Below, piece after piece: positions 6,399 through 16,142 of a stretch of 64,000 bases of DNA. The DNA is from Sulfitobacter sp. F26169L (lineage in GTDB: Bacteria > Pseudomonadota > Alphaproteobacteria > Rhodobacterales > Rhodobacteraceae). Position 1 is the stretch's first letter. Every line of letters starts with the position of its first letter. Under the pieces are notes generated by a model. The model was not told the origin of the DNA. It saw only the letters and a list, made by a program, of their open reading frames with translations, and did no database searches. The stretch spans positions 193,501 to 257,500 of the forward strand of contig NZ_JAPMLP010000002.1 of NCBI RefSeq assembly GCF_026410285.1, in the 5' to 3' direction. The translations under genes were made by a program, and so were the position numbers.

Positions 6399-9188
6399 AT
6401 GGCATTTGGCAAAGGTCACCACCTACATCTGATTGACGGCTCTGCGTTTATCTTCCGTGCCTATCACGCACTGCCGCCGCTGACCCGCAAATCCGACGGG
6501 CTGCCCATTGGGGCGGTGTCGGGCTTTTGCAACATGCTGCAACGCTATGTTGAAGGAAACGCAGGCGGTGACGTCACGCATGTTGCGGTGATCTTCGACA
6601 AGGGCAGCCATACGTTTCGCAATGAAATGTACGACCAGTACAAAGCCAACCGCGAGGCGATGCCCGAAGATTTGCGCCCTCAGATCCCGCTAACGCGCGA
6701 AGCGACCGTCGCCTTCAACATCGCCTGCGAAGAAATGGAAGGCTATGAGGCTGACGACATTATCGCAACGCTGGCTGTTCAGGCACGTGAAGCTGGTGGG
6801 CGCTGCACCATTATCAGTTCCGACAAGGATATGATGCAACTGGTCGGCGATGGTGTGGAAATGTTTGATGCCATGAAAAACAACACGATCGACCGCGAAG
6901 GCGTGCACGCAAAGTTCGGCGTGTATCCCGAACGGGTGGTGGATGTGCAGGCGCTCGCCGGTGATTCGGTTGACAATGTACCGGGCGCACCAGGCATCGG
7001 GATCAAAACCGCGGCTTTGCTGATCAACGAATACGGCGATCTGGACGCCCTGCTTGAGCGCGCCTCTGAAATCAAACAACCCAAACGTCGCCAGACCCTG
7101 ATCGATCATGCCGAGCAAATCCGCCTGTCGCGGCGTCTGGTTCTGCTGGATGATAAAACTCCGCTCAAATTCACGCTGGATGATCTGGAAGTCCGCGAGC
7201 CCGACCCTGAAAAGCTGTTGAAATTTCTGGCTGAGATGGAGTTTCGAACGCTTACAAAACGCATTGCAGAAGCCCTGAAGGTAGAGGCCCCCGCCATTCC
7301 GGACCCCGCGCCAAGCGCCGATGCGCCCGAGATCGAAGCGGTGCCCTTTGACAAGGCGATTTACACGATGGTCAGCGACAGGGCAGCCCTACAAACGTGG
7401 TTGGACAGGATTTACGAGCGCGGCTATGTGGCGGTGGATACCGAAACAACGGGTCTGGATGACATGACCGCTGATCTGGTCGGCATCAGCCTGTGTGTAG
7501 AGGCGGGCGAGGCCTGTTACATTCCGCTGATCCACAAGGCGAACCGCGGCAATGATCTGTTCGGCTCGGATGATCTGGCCGAGGGGCAAATGCCGCTGGA
7601 CGAGGCGCTGGAGATGCTCAAGCCGATGCTGTGCGATCCCGCGATCCTGAAAATCGGGCAGAATATGAAATATGATGCCAAGATTTTTGCGCAACTCGAC
7701 ATCGCTGTGACACCGTTCGACGACACGATGTTGATGTCCTATGCCATGCACGCTGGCATCCACGGACATGGCATGGATACGCTCTCGGAACGGTATCTGA
7801 ACCACACGCCGATACCGATCAAGCCGCTGCTGGGCACCGGAAAATCCGCAATCACCTTTGACAAGGTGCCGCTGGAGGACGCCGTAAAGTACGCATCAGA
7901 AGATGCCGATATCACCCTGCGGCTGTGGCAGCACTTCAAACCCGCCCTACACCGCGTGGGAACCACCCGCGTCTATGAAACGATGGAACGCCCCTTGATG
8001 CCGGTCCTGATGCAGATGGAACGGCACGGCGTCAAAGTTGACCGTGACACGCTCAGCCGGATGTCGAACGCGTTTTCGCAGAAGATGGCAGGGCTGGAGG
8101 CGGAAATTCACGAACTTGCCGGGCGTTCGTTCAATGTGGGATCGCCCAAGCAACTGGGTGAAATCCTGTTTGATGAAATGGGCCTTGGGGGCGGCAAAAA
8201 AGGTAAGACCGGCGCGTATGCAACCGGCGTGGATGTTCTTGAGGATCTGGCGACCGAACATGAATTGCCCGCCCGTGTGCTGGACTGGCGGCAACTGTCC
8301 AAGCTGAAATCAACCTATACAGACGCGCTGCAAACCCACATCAACCCCGACACGGGCCGCGTTCATACATCCTATTCGATCACGGGTGCCTCTACAGGGC
8401 GGCTGTCGTCAACTGATCCCAATCTGCAAAACATTCCGATCCGAAGCGAGGAAGGTCGCCGCATCCGCGAAGCGTTCATCGCCGACGAAGGCAAAACGCT
8501 GGTGGCGCTGGATTATTCACAGATCGAATTGCGGCTGCTGGCGCATATCGCCGATCTGCCCGCACTAAAGCAGGCGTTTGCCGATGGTCTGGACATTCAC
8601 GCCATGACCGCATCCGAAATGTTCAACGTGCCGCTGGCTGAAATGACACCCGATATCCGCCGACAGGCCAAAGCGATCAACTTTGGCGTGATCTACGGCA
8701 TCTCCGGTTTTGGTCTTGCGCGCAATCTGCGCATCCCGCGTGCAGAGGCGCAGGGGTTCATCGACCGTTACTTCGAACGCTTCCCTGGTATCCGTACCTA
8801 CATGGATGACACCAAGGCATTCGCCAAAGAGCACGGATATGTCCAGACCCTGTTCGGCCGCAAGATTCACACGCCCGAGATCGGCTCGAAAGGTCCGCGT
8901 GCAGGGTTTGCCGCGCGTGCAGCCATCAATGCACCAATTCAGGGCACCGCCGCCGATGTGATCCGGCGTGCGATGATCCGTATGCCGGACGCGATTGCCG
9001 ACTTGCCTGCTAAAATGCTGTTGCAAGTACACGATGAACTGCTGTTCGAGGTCGATAAGGGCGCAGAGGATGCGTTGATCGAGGCCGCGCGCAACATCAT
9101 GGAAAACGCCTCTGATCCGGTGGTAAAACTGGACGTAAAACTGAGCGTCGAAGCAGGGATCGGCAGCAATTGGGCGCAAGCACACTAA
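6399..9188 (+). CDS. polA: DNA polymerase I
   Basis: A full-length Pol I of 929 residues acting in Okazaki fragment maturation and excision repair. All three domains are visible: the 5'-3' flap nuclease (about 1-290, with LIDGSAFIFRAYHALPP and EGYEADDIIATLA), a 3'-5' proofreading exonuclease with intact acidic residues (VAVDTETTGLDD, about residues 345-356), and the polymerase (about 540-929) with DYSQIELRLLAHI, RRQAKAINFGVIYG and QVHDELLFEV. The ATG follows a purine-rich AGGGAG. A GST gene follows after 10 bases. Confidence 0.97.
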   Translation: MAFGKGHHLHLIDGSAFIFRAYHALPPLTRKSDGLPIGAVSGFCNMLQRYVEGNAGGDVTHVAVIFDKGSHTFRNEMYDQYKANREAMPEDLRPQIPLTREATVAFNIACEEMEGYEADDIIATLAVQAREAGGRCTIISSDKDMMQLVGDGVEMFDAMKNNTIDREGVHAKFGVYPERVVDVQALAGDSVDNVPGAPGIGIKTAALLINEYGDLDALLERASEIKQPKRRQTLIDHAEQIRLSRRLVLLDDKTPLKFTLDDLEVREPDPEKLLKFLAEMEFRTLTKRIAEALKVEAPAIPDPAPSADAPEIEAVPFDKAIYTMVSDRAALQTWLDRIYERGYVAVDTETTGLDDMTADLVGISLCVEAGEACYIPLIHKANRGNDLFGSDDLAEGQMPLDEALEMLKPMLCDPAILKIGQNMKYDAKIFAQLDIAVTPFDDTMLMSYAMHAGIHGHGMDTLSERYLNHTPIPIKPLLGTGKSAITFDKVPLEDAVKYASEDADITLRLWQHFKPALHRVGTTRVYETMERPLMPVLMQMERHGVKVDRDTLSRMSNAFSQKMAGLEAEIHELAGRSFNVGSPKQLGEILFDEMGLGGGKKGKTGAYATGVDVLEDLATEHELPARVLDWRQLSKLKSTYTDALQTHINPDTGRVHTSYSITGASTGRLSSTDPNLQNIPIRSEEGRRIREAFIADEGKTLVALDYSQIELRLLAHIADLPALKQAFADGLDIHAMTASEMFNVPLAEMTPDIRRQAKAINFGVIYGISGFGLARNLRIPRAEAQGFIDRYFERFPGIRTYMDDTKAFAKEHGYVQTLFGRKIHTPEIGSKGPRAGFAARAAINAPIQGTAADVIRRAMIRMPDAIADLPAKMLLQVHDELLFEVDKGAEDALIEAARNIMENASDPVVKLDVKLSVEAGIGSNWAQAH

Positions 9189-9198
9189 GGAGACATTG

Positions 9199-9819
9199 GT
9201 GAATCCTGTTCTCTATTCCTTTCGCCGCTGCCCCTACGCCATGCGCGCACGACTGGCATTGCAGGTATCCGGCTGCCGCGTTGAACTGCGCGAGGTTGTC
9301 TTGCGCGACAAGCCGGATGCGTTTCTGGCGGTTTCCCCTTCGGCAACGGTTCCGTGTCTGGTAGATCAGTCAACCGTGATAGACGAAAGCCTTGATATCA
9401 TGCGCTGGGCCTTACAGCAGAACGACCCGAAAGGGTGGCTGGACATGCCCGAGGCGGGCGAAAACTGGATCACACGCGCGGACGGGCCGTTTAAACACGC
9501 GCTGGACCGCACAAAATACGCCATCCGATATCCTGATGAGGACGCCGCAACACATCGCGCGGCGGCAAGTGATTTTCTGACTGAACTGGATGCCGTATTA
9601 AATCCGTGGCTGTTTGAAAAACCGTCACTTGCCGATTTTGCGATCCTGCCCTTCGTCCGCCAGTTTGCCTATATAGACAAGCCGTGGTTTGACGAACAGC
9701 CTTGGCCGAACGTTCAACTCTGGCTTGATACCTTTCTGGAATCACCTGAATTCGCAACCATCATGCACAAATATCCGCAATGGAAACCGCACGACCCGTC
9801 TGTGTATTTTCCCAATTAG
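9199..9819 (+). CDS. glutathione S-transferase family protein
   Basis: A cytosolic protein of 206 residues with an N-terminal thioredoxin fold (YSFRRCPYAMRARLAL, with a CPYA redox-like motif at about residues 12-15) and an alpha-helical C-terminal domain. The conserved cis-Pro region reads SATVPCLV. I chose the GTG at 9199, six bases after AAGGAG (9187-9192); a TTG at 9196 is also possible. It could act in glutathione-dependent reduction or detoxification, and the substrate cannot be told from sequence. It follows polA closely and converges with the DUF2798 gene. Confidence 0.82.
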   Translation: MNPVLYSFRRCPYAMRARLALQVSGCRVELREVVLRDKPDAFLAVSPSATVPCLVDQSTVIDESLDIMRWALQQNDPKGWLDMPEAGENWITRADGPFKHALDRTKYAIRYPDEDAATHRAAASDFLTELDAVLNPWLFEKPSLADFAILPFVRQFAYIDKPWFDEQPWPNVQLWLDTFLESPEFATIMHKYPQWKPHDPSVYFPN

Positions 9820-9823
9820 GAAA

Positions 9824-10063
9824 TCAGCCAGCGGTATCAGGTGCCGCCACAATCCGCGCCACAATCCGGCGCGTTACAGGCGCGACGAGCAAAACTGTCG
9901 GGAAAGCCACCGCCCAACTGAAAATCCATGACGCCATCCAGGCGCTGACGAATGTATCACCGGCATCAATCACACGAAACGTGGCGATGGCAGACACCAT
10001 GCAAGACATCAGTCCAGACAGGATAAAGCCAAACAATACGGGGGCAAATCGAGCGGGGATCAT
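9824..10063 (-). CDS. DUF2798 domain-containing membrane protein
   Basis: A membrane protein of 79 residues with two hydrophobic helices (about residues 7-27 and 43-63) joined by a short polar loop, ending in an Arg-rich cytoplasmic tail. Length and pattern fit the DUF2798 family of small two-helix inner-membrane proteins of unknown role. It ends 4 bases from the GST stop on the opposite strand. Confidence 0.75.
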   Translation of the reverse strand: MIPARFAPVLFGFILSGLMSCMVSAIATFRVIDAGDTFVSAWMASWIFSWAVAFPTVLLVAPVTRRIVARIVAAPDTAG

Positions 10064-10094
10064 AATAATTTCATCCGGTTAGATATAGGTGACC

Positions 10095-10193
10095 TCAGGT
10101 GCCGGAAGTGTTCTCTTCACTGACATAGAGGTCATAACCCTCTAACATTAAAGCTGCAATCTGCTCCCGACACCCTGCGACATCGCAGCTCAA
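10095..10193 (-). CDS. possible 32-residue small protein
   Basis: In the 170-base gap between the ankyrin gene and the DUF2798 gene, one minus-strand frame is open and reads as a plausible acidic peptide (from the TTG at 10193: MSCDVAGCREQIAALMLEGY, then DLYVSEENTSGT). AAGGA lies about 10 bases upstream. There is no ATG, I do not recognise the peptide, and a chance frame of this length is common. It is listed only because the composition looks coding. Confidence 0.2.
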   Translation of the reverse strand: MSCDVAGCREQIAALMLEGYDLYVSEENTSGT

Positions 10194-10232
10194 TACGGGC
10201 GCATCCTTAGATAAAATTGTCCTGCTGTGACC

Positions 10233-10799
10233 TTAACGGGTGGCTCCCGCCTGTACCAACATCGCTGTCAGTTCAGGATCATCCATCGCATCAGAATAAT
10301 CCAGAACACTCCTGCCGCTGTTGTCCCGTATCGCAGGGTCGGCACCGGCATCCAGCAACGCCACGATAAAGTTGAACGGATCATCAGGACCACCATCAAG
10401 CAGATGCGCCATAAGCGGCGTGCGCCCTTCAAAATCAAGCAGGTTTACATCACCGCCTGCCGCCACGGCGGCGGGAATAAACTCGGGATCAACGATCAGG
10501 TGCATCAGGCCAAAACCCTCATCGTTTTGGGCATTAATATCCGCACCGGCTTGTTGCAACAGCTTCAGCTTTTGCCGGAAACCGCCGTAATCAAGCATGT
10601 GAATGGCATAGAAGCCGTATTTGTCACTGGCTTGCGCCAGTTCCGGCTGCTGATTTAACGCCTGCGCAACCTCTGCCACCTCACCCAGCTGGACCATCTT
10701 GAAGAAATCGTCGGTAGATATCTCCTGTGCGCTCGCTGGCGTCACTGATAGCCCAATAGCGGCAACCAGAAGGGCGATTATCCGCCTGAATGCAGCCAC
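10233..10799 (-). CDS. exported ankyrin-repeat protein
   Basis: A protein of 188 residues with a cleavable signal peptide (MAAFRRIIALLVAAIGLSVT, then PASA before QE) followed by three or four ankyrin repeats. Repeat hallmarks are GFYAIHMLDYGG, GADINAQNDEGFGLMHLI, GGDVNLLDFEGRTPLMAHLL and GADPAIRDNSGRSVLDYS. It is probably a periplasmic protein-binding scaffold; its partner is unknown. I chose the GTG at 10799, which directly precedes the signal peptide and has GGAAGAGAA upstream; the frame is open further up but overlaps the DUF1285 gene. The two genes are 10 bases apart and probably form one operon. Confidence 0.78.
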   Translation of the reverse strand: MAAFRRIIALLVAAIGLSVTPASAQEISTDDFFKMVQLGEVAEVAQALNQQPELAQASDKYGFYAIHMLDYGGFRQKLKLLQQAGADINAQNDEGFGLMHLIVDPEFIPAAVAAGGDVNLLDFEGRTPLMAHLLDGGPDDPFNFIVALLDAGADPAIRDNSGRSVLDYSDAMDDPELTAMLVQAGATR

Positions 10800-10809
10800 A
10801 CTTCTCTTC

Positions 10810-11391
10810 CTATTCTTTAGGCAGGTCTTTTGACGGGATGATGCCAAAGAACGCACCGCCCGACCAGACACCGAACCAGTCGTCATGATGTAAGCCGAGT
10901 TCAACAAGCCGATAAAAACTCTTGCGATCAATCAGCGCCTCAAGGTTGCGGCGGACACGCACATAGGGCGACGGCTCTCCGGTTTCGTCATCGCGCACAA
11001 ACCGCAGGGGCGCGTCCGGTCCGGCAACGGTGACATCATCCAGATTGGTGGTGAAGGTCAGGCGCTGGTCCCTCCCCTCCCCCGACACTTCGAAATCAAC
11101 TGCGACAAAAGGCGCGTCATCTACGCGAATGCCCACCTTTTCGACAGGCGTCACAAGGAAGAATTTATCGTCTTCGCGGATCAGAATCGACGCGAACAGT
11201 TTGACCAATCCGGGCCGTCCGATGGGGGTTCCTTCATAAAACCATGTACCGTCACGGCGGATTTCCATGTCTATGTCACCGCAAAACGGGGGATTCCATT
11301 TCTCAACCGGCGGTAAACCGCGTGATTTGGATGCTTTGATAGACGCCGCGAGGCTTTCGGCGGACGGAGTCACAGCTTTTTGTCCAGTCAT
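10810..11391 (-). CDS. DUF1285 domain-containing protein
   Basis: A soluble protein of 193 residues matching the DUF1285 family, with the signature PPFCGDIDMEIRRDGTWFYEGTPIGRPGLVKLFASIL near its N-terminus and PYVRVRRNLEALIDRKSFYR near its C-terminus. The family function is not established to my knowledge. The ATG at 11391 gives the N-terminus MTGQKAV; an in-frame ATG at 11403 is the alternative, but the SD-like AAGGGA touches it directly. It diverges from the moxR operon, with 70 bases between starts, an arrangement I associate with related alphaproteobacteria. Confidence 0.8.
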   Translation of the reverse strand: MTGQKAVTPSAESLAASIKASKSRGLPPVEKWNPPFCGDIDMEIRRDGTWFYEGTPIGRPGLVKLFASILIREDDKFFLVTPVEKVGIRVDDAPFVAVDFEVSGEGRDQRLTFTTNLDDVTVAGPDAPLRFVRDDETGEPSPYVRVRRNLEALIDRKSFYRLVELGLHHDDWFGVWSGGAFFGIIPSKDLPKE

Positions 11392-11461
11392 TGCTTTTAC
11401 CATTCCCTTAGTTCGAGATACACTTACATGGTAACAATATAACCTGCACAGCGGAGAAGTC

Positions 11462-12502
11462 ATGACCCAAGCGGACACACAGGCGGCCAAAGACCTTGCG
11501 GCGGAAGATATGGTCGATCAGATCGAAGCCTTGGGCGAGAAGCTGGGCGAGGCGCGCAAATCCATCATGGCGCGGTTTATCGGGCAGGAGCGCGTTGTCG
11601 AACTGACACTCACCGCGTTGCTGTGCGGTGGGCACGGCCTATTGGTGGGCCTGCCGGGTCTGGGCAAAACGCGCTTGGTTGAAACGCTGGGTACAGTGAT
11701 GGGTCTGGATGGCAAGCGGGTACAGTTCACGCCCGATCTGATGCCTGCCGATATACTCGGCTCCGAGGTGTTGGACACCGATGCCGGCGGCACACGCAGT
11801 TTCCGCTTTATTGAAGGGCCGATTTTCTGTCAGCTTTTGATGGCGGACGAGATCAACCGCGCATCACCGCGCACACAATCCGCGCTGTTACAGGCGATGC
11901 AGGAAAAAACAGTCACTGTTGCAGGACAAAACCGCTCGCTTGGGTCACCGTTTCATGTTCTGGCGACGCAGAACCCGATCGAGCAGGAAGGCACCTATCC
12001 CCTGCCGGAAGCGCAGCTTGACCGCTTTCTGGTCCAGATTGACATCGCCTATCCCGATCGCGCAACCGAGCGTGACATCCTGATTGCCACCACAGGCGAG
12101 GCAGAGGCGCAATCCGTTGGGGTGTTCACCGCCGGAGAGTTACTGGATGCGCAGCGGCTTTTGCGCCGGATGCCCGTTGGCGAAAGCGTTGTGGAGATGA
12201 TCCTTGATCTGGTACGCGCCTTCCGCCCCGAAGAAGACGGGGTAAGTGCACGCGTCAGGGAAACAGTATCGTGGGGCCCGGGACCACGTGCCGCGCAGGC
12301 ATTGATGCTGGCCGTTCGTGCGCGTGCATTGTTGCAGGGCCGCCTGGCCCCGTCTGCCGAGGATGTGATTGATATGGCGCGGCCCGTACTGACCCACCGC
12401 ATGGCGCTGAATTTCGCCGCCCGTGCGCGCGGCGACAGCCTGACCAACTTGATCGACGAAACAGCCGCTGCGCTTGCCAAACCGAAAGCCGCAGTAGCGT
12501 GA
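11462..12502 (+). CDS. MoxR family AAA+ ATPase
   Basis: An AAA+ ATPase of 346 residues. Visible motifs are Walker A (GLPGLGKTR, about residues 61-69), Walker B (LMADEINRASPRTQSALLQAMQE) and sensor 1 (LATQNPIEQEGTYPLPEAQLDRF). MoxR ATPases act as chaperones that mature or activate partner complexes, usually with a VWA/DUF58 protein encoded next door, as here. It is the first gene of a four-gene operon (MoxR, DUF58, BatA/DUF4159 and a large membrane protein) in which every junction is a 4-base overlap. That implies tight translational coupling and probably one complex. Confidence 0.92.
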   Translation: MTQADTQAAKDLAAEDMVDQIEALGEKLGEARKSIMARFIGQERVVELTLTALLCGGHGLLVGLPGLGKTRLVETLGTVMGLDGKRVQFTPDLMPADILGSEVLDTDAGGTRSFRFIEGPIFCQLLMADEINRASPRTQSALLQAMQEKTVTVAGQNRSLGSPFHVLATQNPIEQEGTYPLPEAQLDRFLVQIDIAYPDRATERDILIATTGEAEAQSVGVFTAGELLDAQRLLRRMPVGESVVEMILDLVRAFRPEEDGVSARVRETVSWGPGPRAAQALMLAVRARALLQGRLAPSAEDVIDMARPVLTHRMALNFAARARGDSLTNLIDETAAALAKPKAAVA

Positions 12503-13380
12503 GCGATCCCCTCTCCCTTCGCGCAAAGTCAGAGGCAGAAGCAGTCGCCCTGCCTGCCCTGCTGGCCCGTGCCGAGCAGTTGGCCGGTGCCGTTCTGCTA
12601 GGCGCACATGGCCGACGCCGTGCAGGGGCGGGGGATGATTTCTGGCAATACCGTCCGGCGCAAATCGGGGACAGCCGCCGTGCGATTGACTATCGCCGCT
12701 CGGCCATGGGCGATACCGAGTTCGTGCGCGAACGGGAATGGCAGATCGCGCAGTCGGTGATGTTGTGGGTGGATCAGGGAGCCTCCATGCGCTTTGCCTC
12801 ATCAGAGGCGGTGCCTCAAAAAATCGAGCGTGCGCGTGTGTTGGCGCTGGCCGTTGCGATCCTTCTCAATCGTGGGGGAGAGCGCGTGGGGCTAACCGGA
12901 ACCGAATTACCACCACGTGCGGGACGTCCGCAGATTATGGCGCTCGCCGCGCTGTTGTGCCGCGATGACAATGCCGATTACGCCCCCCCTGAACACCGTG
13001 CCATGATCCCCCATGCGCGCGCTGTTTTCATATCGGATTTCATGGGCGATATCGATGGGGTTCGCACAGCACTGACCAAAGCCGCCGATCGCGGGGTTCG
13101 GGGTGTTCTGTATCACGTGCTTGACCCCTTCGAAGAGGCGTTTCCCTTTACCGGTCGCACGATTTTTGAATCCATGGGCGGCACGCTCAGCCACGAGACA
13201 TTGAAAGCCAACGATCTGAAAGAGCGCTATCTGGCGCGGCTGGCCGAACGTAAGGCAGAACTGCAATCGCTATGCGCCCTCACCGGATGGCACTATGGTC
13301 TCCACCACACAGACAGCACGGCGCAGGCGGGCTTGCTTTGGCTCTATACCGCGCTTGATGCAAAAGCGGTGGCCGCATGA
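12499..13380 (+). CDS. DUF58 domain-containing protein
   Basis: A protein of 293 residues with the DUF58 signature: GAGDDFWQYRPAQIGDSRRAIDYRRSA around residues 40-70, followed by a VWA-like fold. The metal site is partial, with WVDQGASMRF in place of the canonical DxSxS. DUF58 proteins are the usual partners of MoxR ATPases. The GTG start overlaps the moxR stop (GTGA). No membrane segment is evident. Confidence 0.88.
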   Translation: MSDPLSLRAKSEAEAVALPALLARAEQLAGAVLLGAHGRRRAGAGDDFWQYRPAQIGDSRRAIDYRRSAMGDTEFVREREWQIAQSVMLWVDQGASMRFASSEAVPQKIERARVLALAVAILLNRGGERVGLTGTELPPRAGRPQIMALAALLCRDDNADYAPPEHRAMIPHARAVFISDFMGDIDGVRTALTKAADRGVRGVLYHVLDPFEEAFPFTGRTIFESMGGTLSHETLKANDLKERYLARLAERKAELQSLCALTGWHYGLHHTDSTAQAGLLWLYTALDAKAVAA

Positions 13381-16142
13381 TGGTTCTGGGTGGCATCGGG
13401 TTTACCACCCCTTGGTTATTGCTTGCTTTGGCCGCTTTGCCGATCCTCTGGCTGCTGCTGCGCGCTGTGCCGCCTGCGCCTGTCAAACGCCGCTTTCCCG
13501 GTGTGGCACTGCTGCTGGGCCTCAAAGATGACGAGACTGTGTCTGATCGCACGCCTTGGTGGCTGTTACTGCTGCGGATGCTGGCGGTGGCGGCAATTAT
13601 CATCGGGCTTGCGGGGCCGGTCATGAACCCCGAAACAGAGCAGGCGGATGGCAACGGACCGCTACTGTTTGTGCTGGATGGATCATGGGCCGGTGCGACC
13701 CGCTGGCCACAACAACAAGAGGCGATCGAGGCACAACTCACCCGCGCCAGCCGCCTTGGCCGGACGGTCGGGTTTTTGACACTGACACAACCCGAACCGC
13801 CTGTTTTCCAATCCGCAGACGCATGGCGCAACAGGCTGGCAGGAATCAAACCCGCCCCGTGGCAACCAAGCCCCGCCATGCTGGACAGTGCACGTGAAGC
13901 GCTTGGCGATGCGGGGAACTTCGATACACTCTGGTTTAGTGACACTCTGGAATATGAAGGCCGCGATGACCTGCTGGATGCACTGCAACAGCGTGGTTCG
14001 GTCGAAGCCTATCAAACAGCCCTGAACGTAATGGCCATTCGCCCCGCCACATATGAGGATGGTGCGGTACAGTTACGTATCGTGCGTGCCACTGCCGGAC
14101 CTGAACGCAGTGTGACGATACAAGCACAAGGTCGTGATCCCGCCGGCAATGGCCGTATTCTAACCACCGCAAACGCTACGTTTGAAGAGGGCGCGACGGA
14201 GGGTCAGACAGCCATTGTTCTGCCGTCGGAACTGCGCGCGCGGATAACGCGGTTTGATATTGTCGGCCAGCGCTCTGCCGGTGCCAGCACGCTGAGCGAC
14301 GATGGTTTGCGGCGGCGCGAGGTTGCGTTGATCTCGGCACGTGAAAACCGCGAGGGGCTGGAGCTGCTGTCCCCCTTGCACTACATCGAACAGGCTCTGG
14401 CCCCCACTGCCGATCTGATCAACGGCGCGTTGGGTGATGTGCTGCCTGCCAATCCTGATGTGATCGTCCTTGCCGATGTTGCCACCCTGTCCGAGGCCGA
14501 GGCAGCCCCCCTAACCGAATGGATCGAAGGGGGCGGCATGTTGGTGCGGTTTGCAGGTCCACGCATCGCGGCAAGTGATATTTCACGCATTGACGAAGAC
14601 CCCCTGATGCCCGTTCGTTTGCGTGCAGGTGGGCGAAGTGTAGGCGGCGCAATGAGTTGGGGAGAGCCCAAAGCGCTGTCGCCCTTCACCAACGGCTCAC
14701 CGTTCTTCGGGCTTATTATCCCCGATGATGTCACCGTAAGCGCGCAGGTTGTCGCACAGCCCGACCCGACGCTCGCCGAGCGGGTGATTGCATCGCTCAG
14801 CGATGGTACGCCACTGGTGACACGCAAGACTGTCGGACAAGGCCAGATCGTACTGTTTCACGTCACCGCAACTGCGGAATGGTCCACCCTGCCCCTGTCG
14901 GGGCTGTTTGTTGAAATGCTGGAGCGGTTGGCCGTATCCTCCTCTGCGGCAAGTGCGACAACCGCTGCGTTGGAAGGTACCACATGGATACCGCGCCGAT
15001 TGATGGACGGATTTGGCACGCTGGTGGATGCAGGCAAACTCGCCGGCGTTGACGGGCCGCAACTGGTCGAAGCGCCGACCGGCCCTGCGGTGCCACCGGG
15101 GTTGTATACGTCGGGCGACCGGACGCTGGCGCGCAACGTGCTGACCGCTGAAACAGAGCTGGGCCTTGCAGAGTGGCCGTCCGATGTGCCTGTGCGCGGA
15201 TTTTCCGTTGCGCCGGAGCAGCCCGTAGCAGGCTGGTTCCTGAGCCTTTCGATCCTGTTGCTGTTAGCGGATGTGGTTGTGTCCCTGTCCCTGTCCGGCC
15301 GCCTGTTGAGCCGCAGTAATACCGCTGGTATCGCAATTGGCGCATTGTTGATGATTACACCACCCGCAGATGCCCAGACGGCAGAGGAAGAATTTGCGCT
15401 GGCGGCGACAGCAGAACTGGTGTTGGGCCATGTGATCACGGGTGATGCAGAGGTTGACGAAATCGCTCTCGCCGGCCTCACCGGTCTGAGCGATACGCTG
15501 TTCTTCCGCACCTCGGTAGAGCCGTCGAACCCGCTGAGCGTGAACCTTGAAACCGACGAACTGGCGTTTTTCCCGATCCTGTACTGGCCCGTGACGCCCG
15601 CACAGCCGACCCCGTCGAGCGAGGCTTATGCCAAACTGAACACCTATCTACGCTCTGGGGGGATGATCCTGTTTGACACGCGCGACGCCAATACGGCCAG
15701 CTTCGGCGCGTCCAGTCCCAATGGCCGTAAACTGCAAGAGCTGGCCGCGCCCCTTGACATCCCCGCGTTAGAGCCGATTCCGAGCGACCATGTGATCACC
15801 CGCACCTTCTATCTGCTTCAGGATTTTCCGGGCCGTCATGCAGGCCGCGATGTCTGGGTCGAGGCGGCGGACCCGAATGCCAAACAGATCGAAGGGATGC
15901 CATTTCGTGACCTGAACGATGGCGTGACCCCTGTTGTGATTGGCGGCAATGACTGGGCAGCGGCGTGGGCTGTGAACTCCGGCGGTGGGCCCATGCTGCC
16001 TGTCGGGCGTGGCTACAGCGGCGAGCGGCAGCGCGAAATCGCTTACCGTTTCGGCATCAATCTGGTGATGCATGTGCTTACAGGAAACTACAAATCTGAT
16101 CAGGTCCATGTGCCTGCGCTTTTGGACAGGTTGGGCCAATGA
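13377..16142 (+). CDS. BatA / DUF4159 domain membrane protein
   Basis: A large membrane-bound protein of 921 residues. The N-terminus has two transmembrane helices of the BatA type (TTPWLLLALAALPILWLLLR, and a second at about residues 61-80), followed by a VWA-like region that begins LLFVLDGSWAG. Another hydrophobic segment lies near residues 620-645 (GWFLSLSILLLLADVVVSLS). The C-terminal 220 residues fit DUF4159, with the GGMILFDTRD motif. The C-terminal domain should face the periplasm. It is the third gene of the MoxR operon and overlaps both neighbours by an ATGA. The role is unknown beyond its link with MoxR/DUF58. Confidence 0.85.
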   Translation: MMVLGGIGFTTPWLLLALAALPILWLLLRAVPPAPVKRRFPGVALLLGLKDDETVSDRTPWWLLLLRMLAVAAIIIGLAGPVMNPETEQADGNGPLLFVLDGSWAGATRWPQQQEAIEAQLTRASRLGRTVGFLTLTQPEPPVFQSADAWRNRLAGIKPAPWQPSPAMLDSAREALGDAGNFDTLWFSDTLEYEGRDDLLDALQQRGSVEAYQTALNVMAIRPATYEDGAVQLRIVRATAGPERSVTIQAQGRDPAGNGRILTTANATFEEGATEGQTAIVLPSELRARITRFDIVGQRSAGASTLSDDGLRRREVALISARENREGLELLSPLHYIEQALAPTADLINGALGDVLPANPDVIVLADVATLSEAEAAPLTEWIEGGGMLVRFAGPRIAASDISRIDEDPLMPVRLRAGGRSVGGAMSWGEPKALSPFTNGSPFFGLIIPDDVTVSAQVVAQPDPTLAERVIASLSDGTPLVTRKTVGQGQIVLFHVTATAEWSTLPLSGLFVEMLERLAVSSSAASATTAALEGTTWIPRRLMDGFGTLVDAGKLAGVDGPQLVEAPTGPAVPPGLYTSGDRTLARNVLTAETELGLAEWPSDVPVRGFSVAPEQPVAGWFLSLSILLLLADVVVSLSLSGRLLSRSNTAGIAIGALLMITPPADAQTAEEEFALAATAELVLGHVITGDAEVDEIALAGLTGLSDTLFFRTSVEPSNPLSVNLETDELAFFPILYWPVTPAQPTPSSEAYAKLNTYLRSGGMILFDTRDANTASFGASSPNGRKLQELAAPLDIPALEPIPSDHVITRTFYLLQDFPGRHAGRDVWVEAADPNAKQIEGMPFRDLNDGVTPVVIGGNDWAAAWAVNSGGGPMLPVGRGYSGERQREIAYRFGINLVMHVLTGNYKSDQVHVPALLDRLGQ

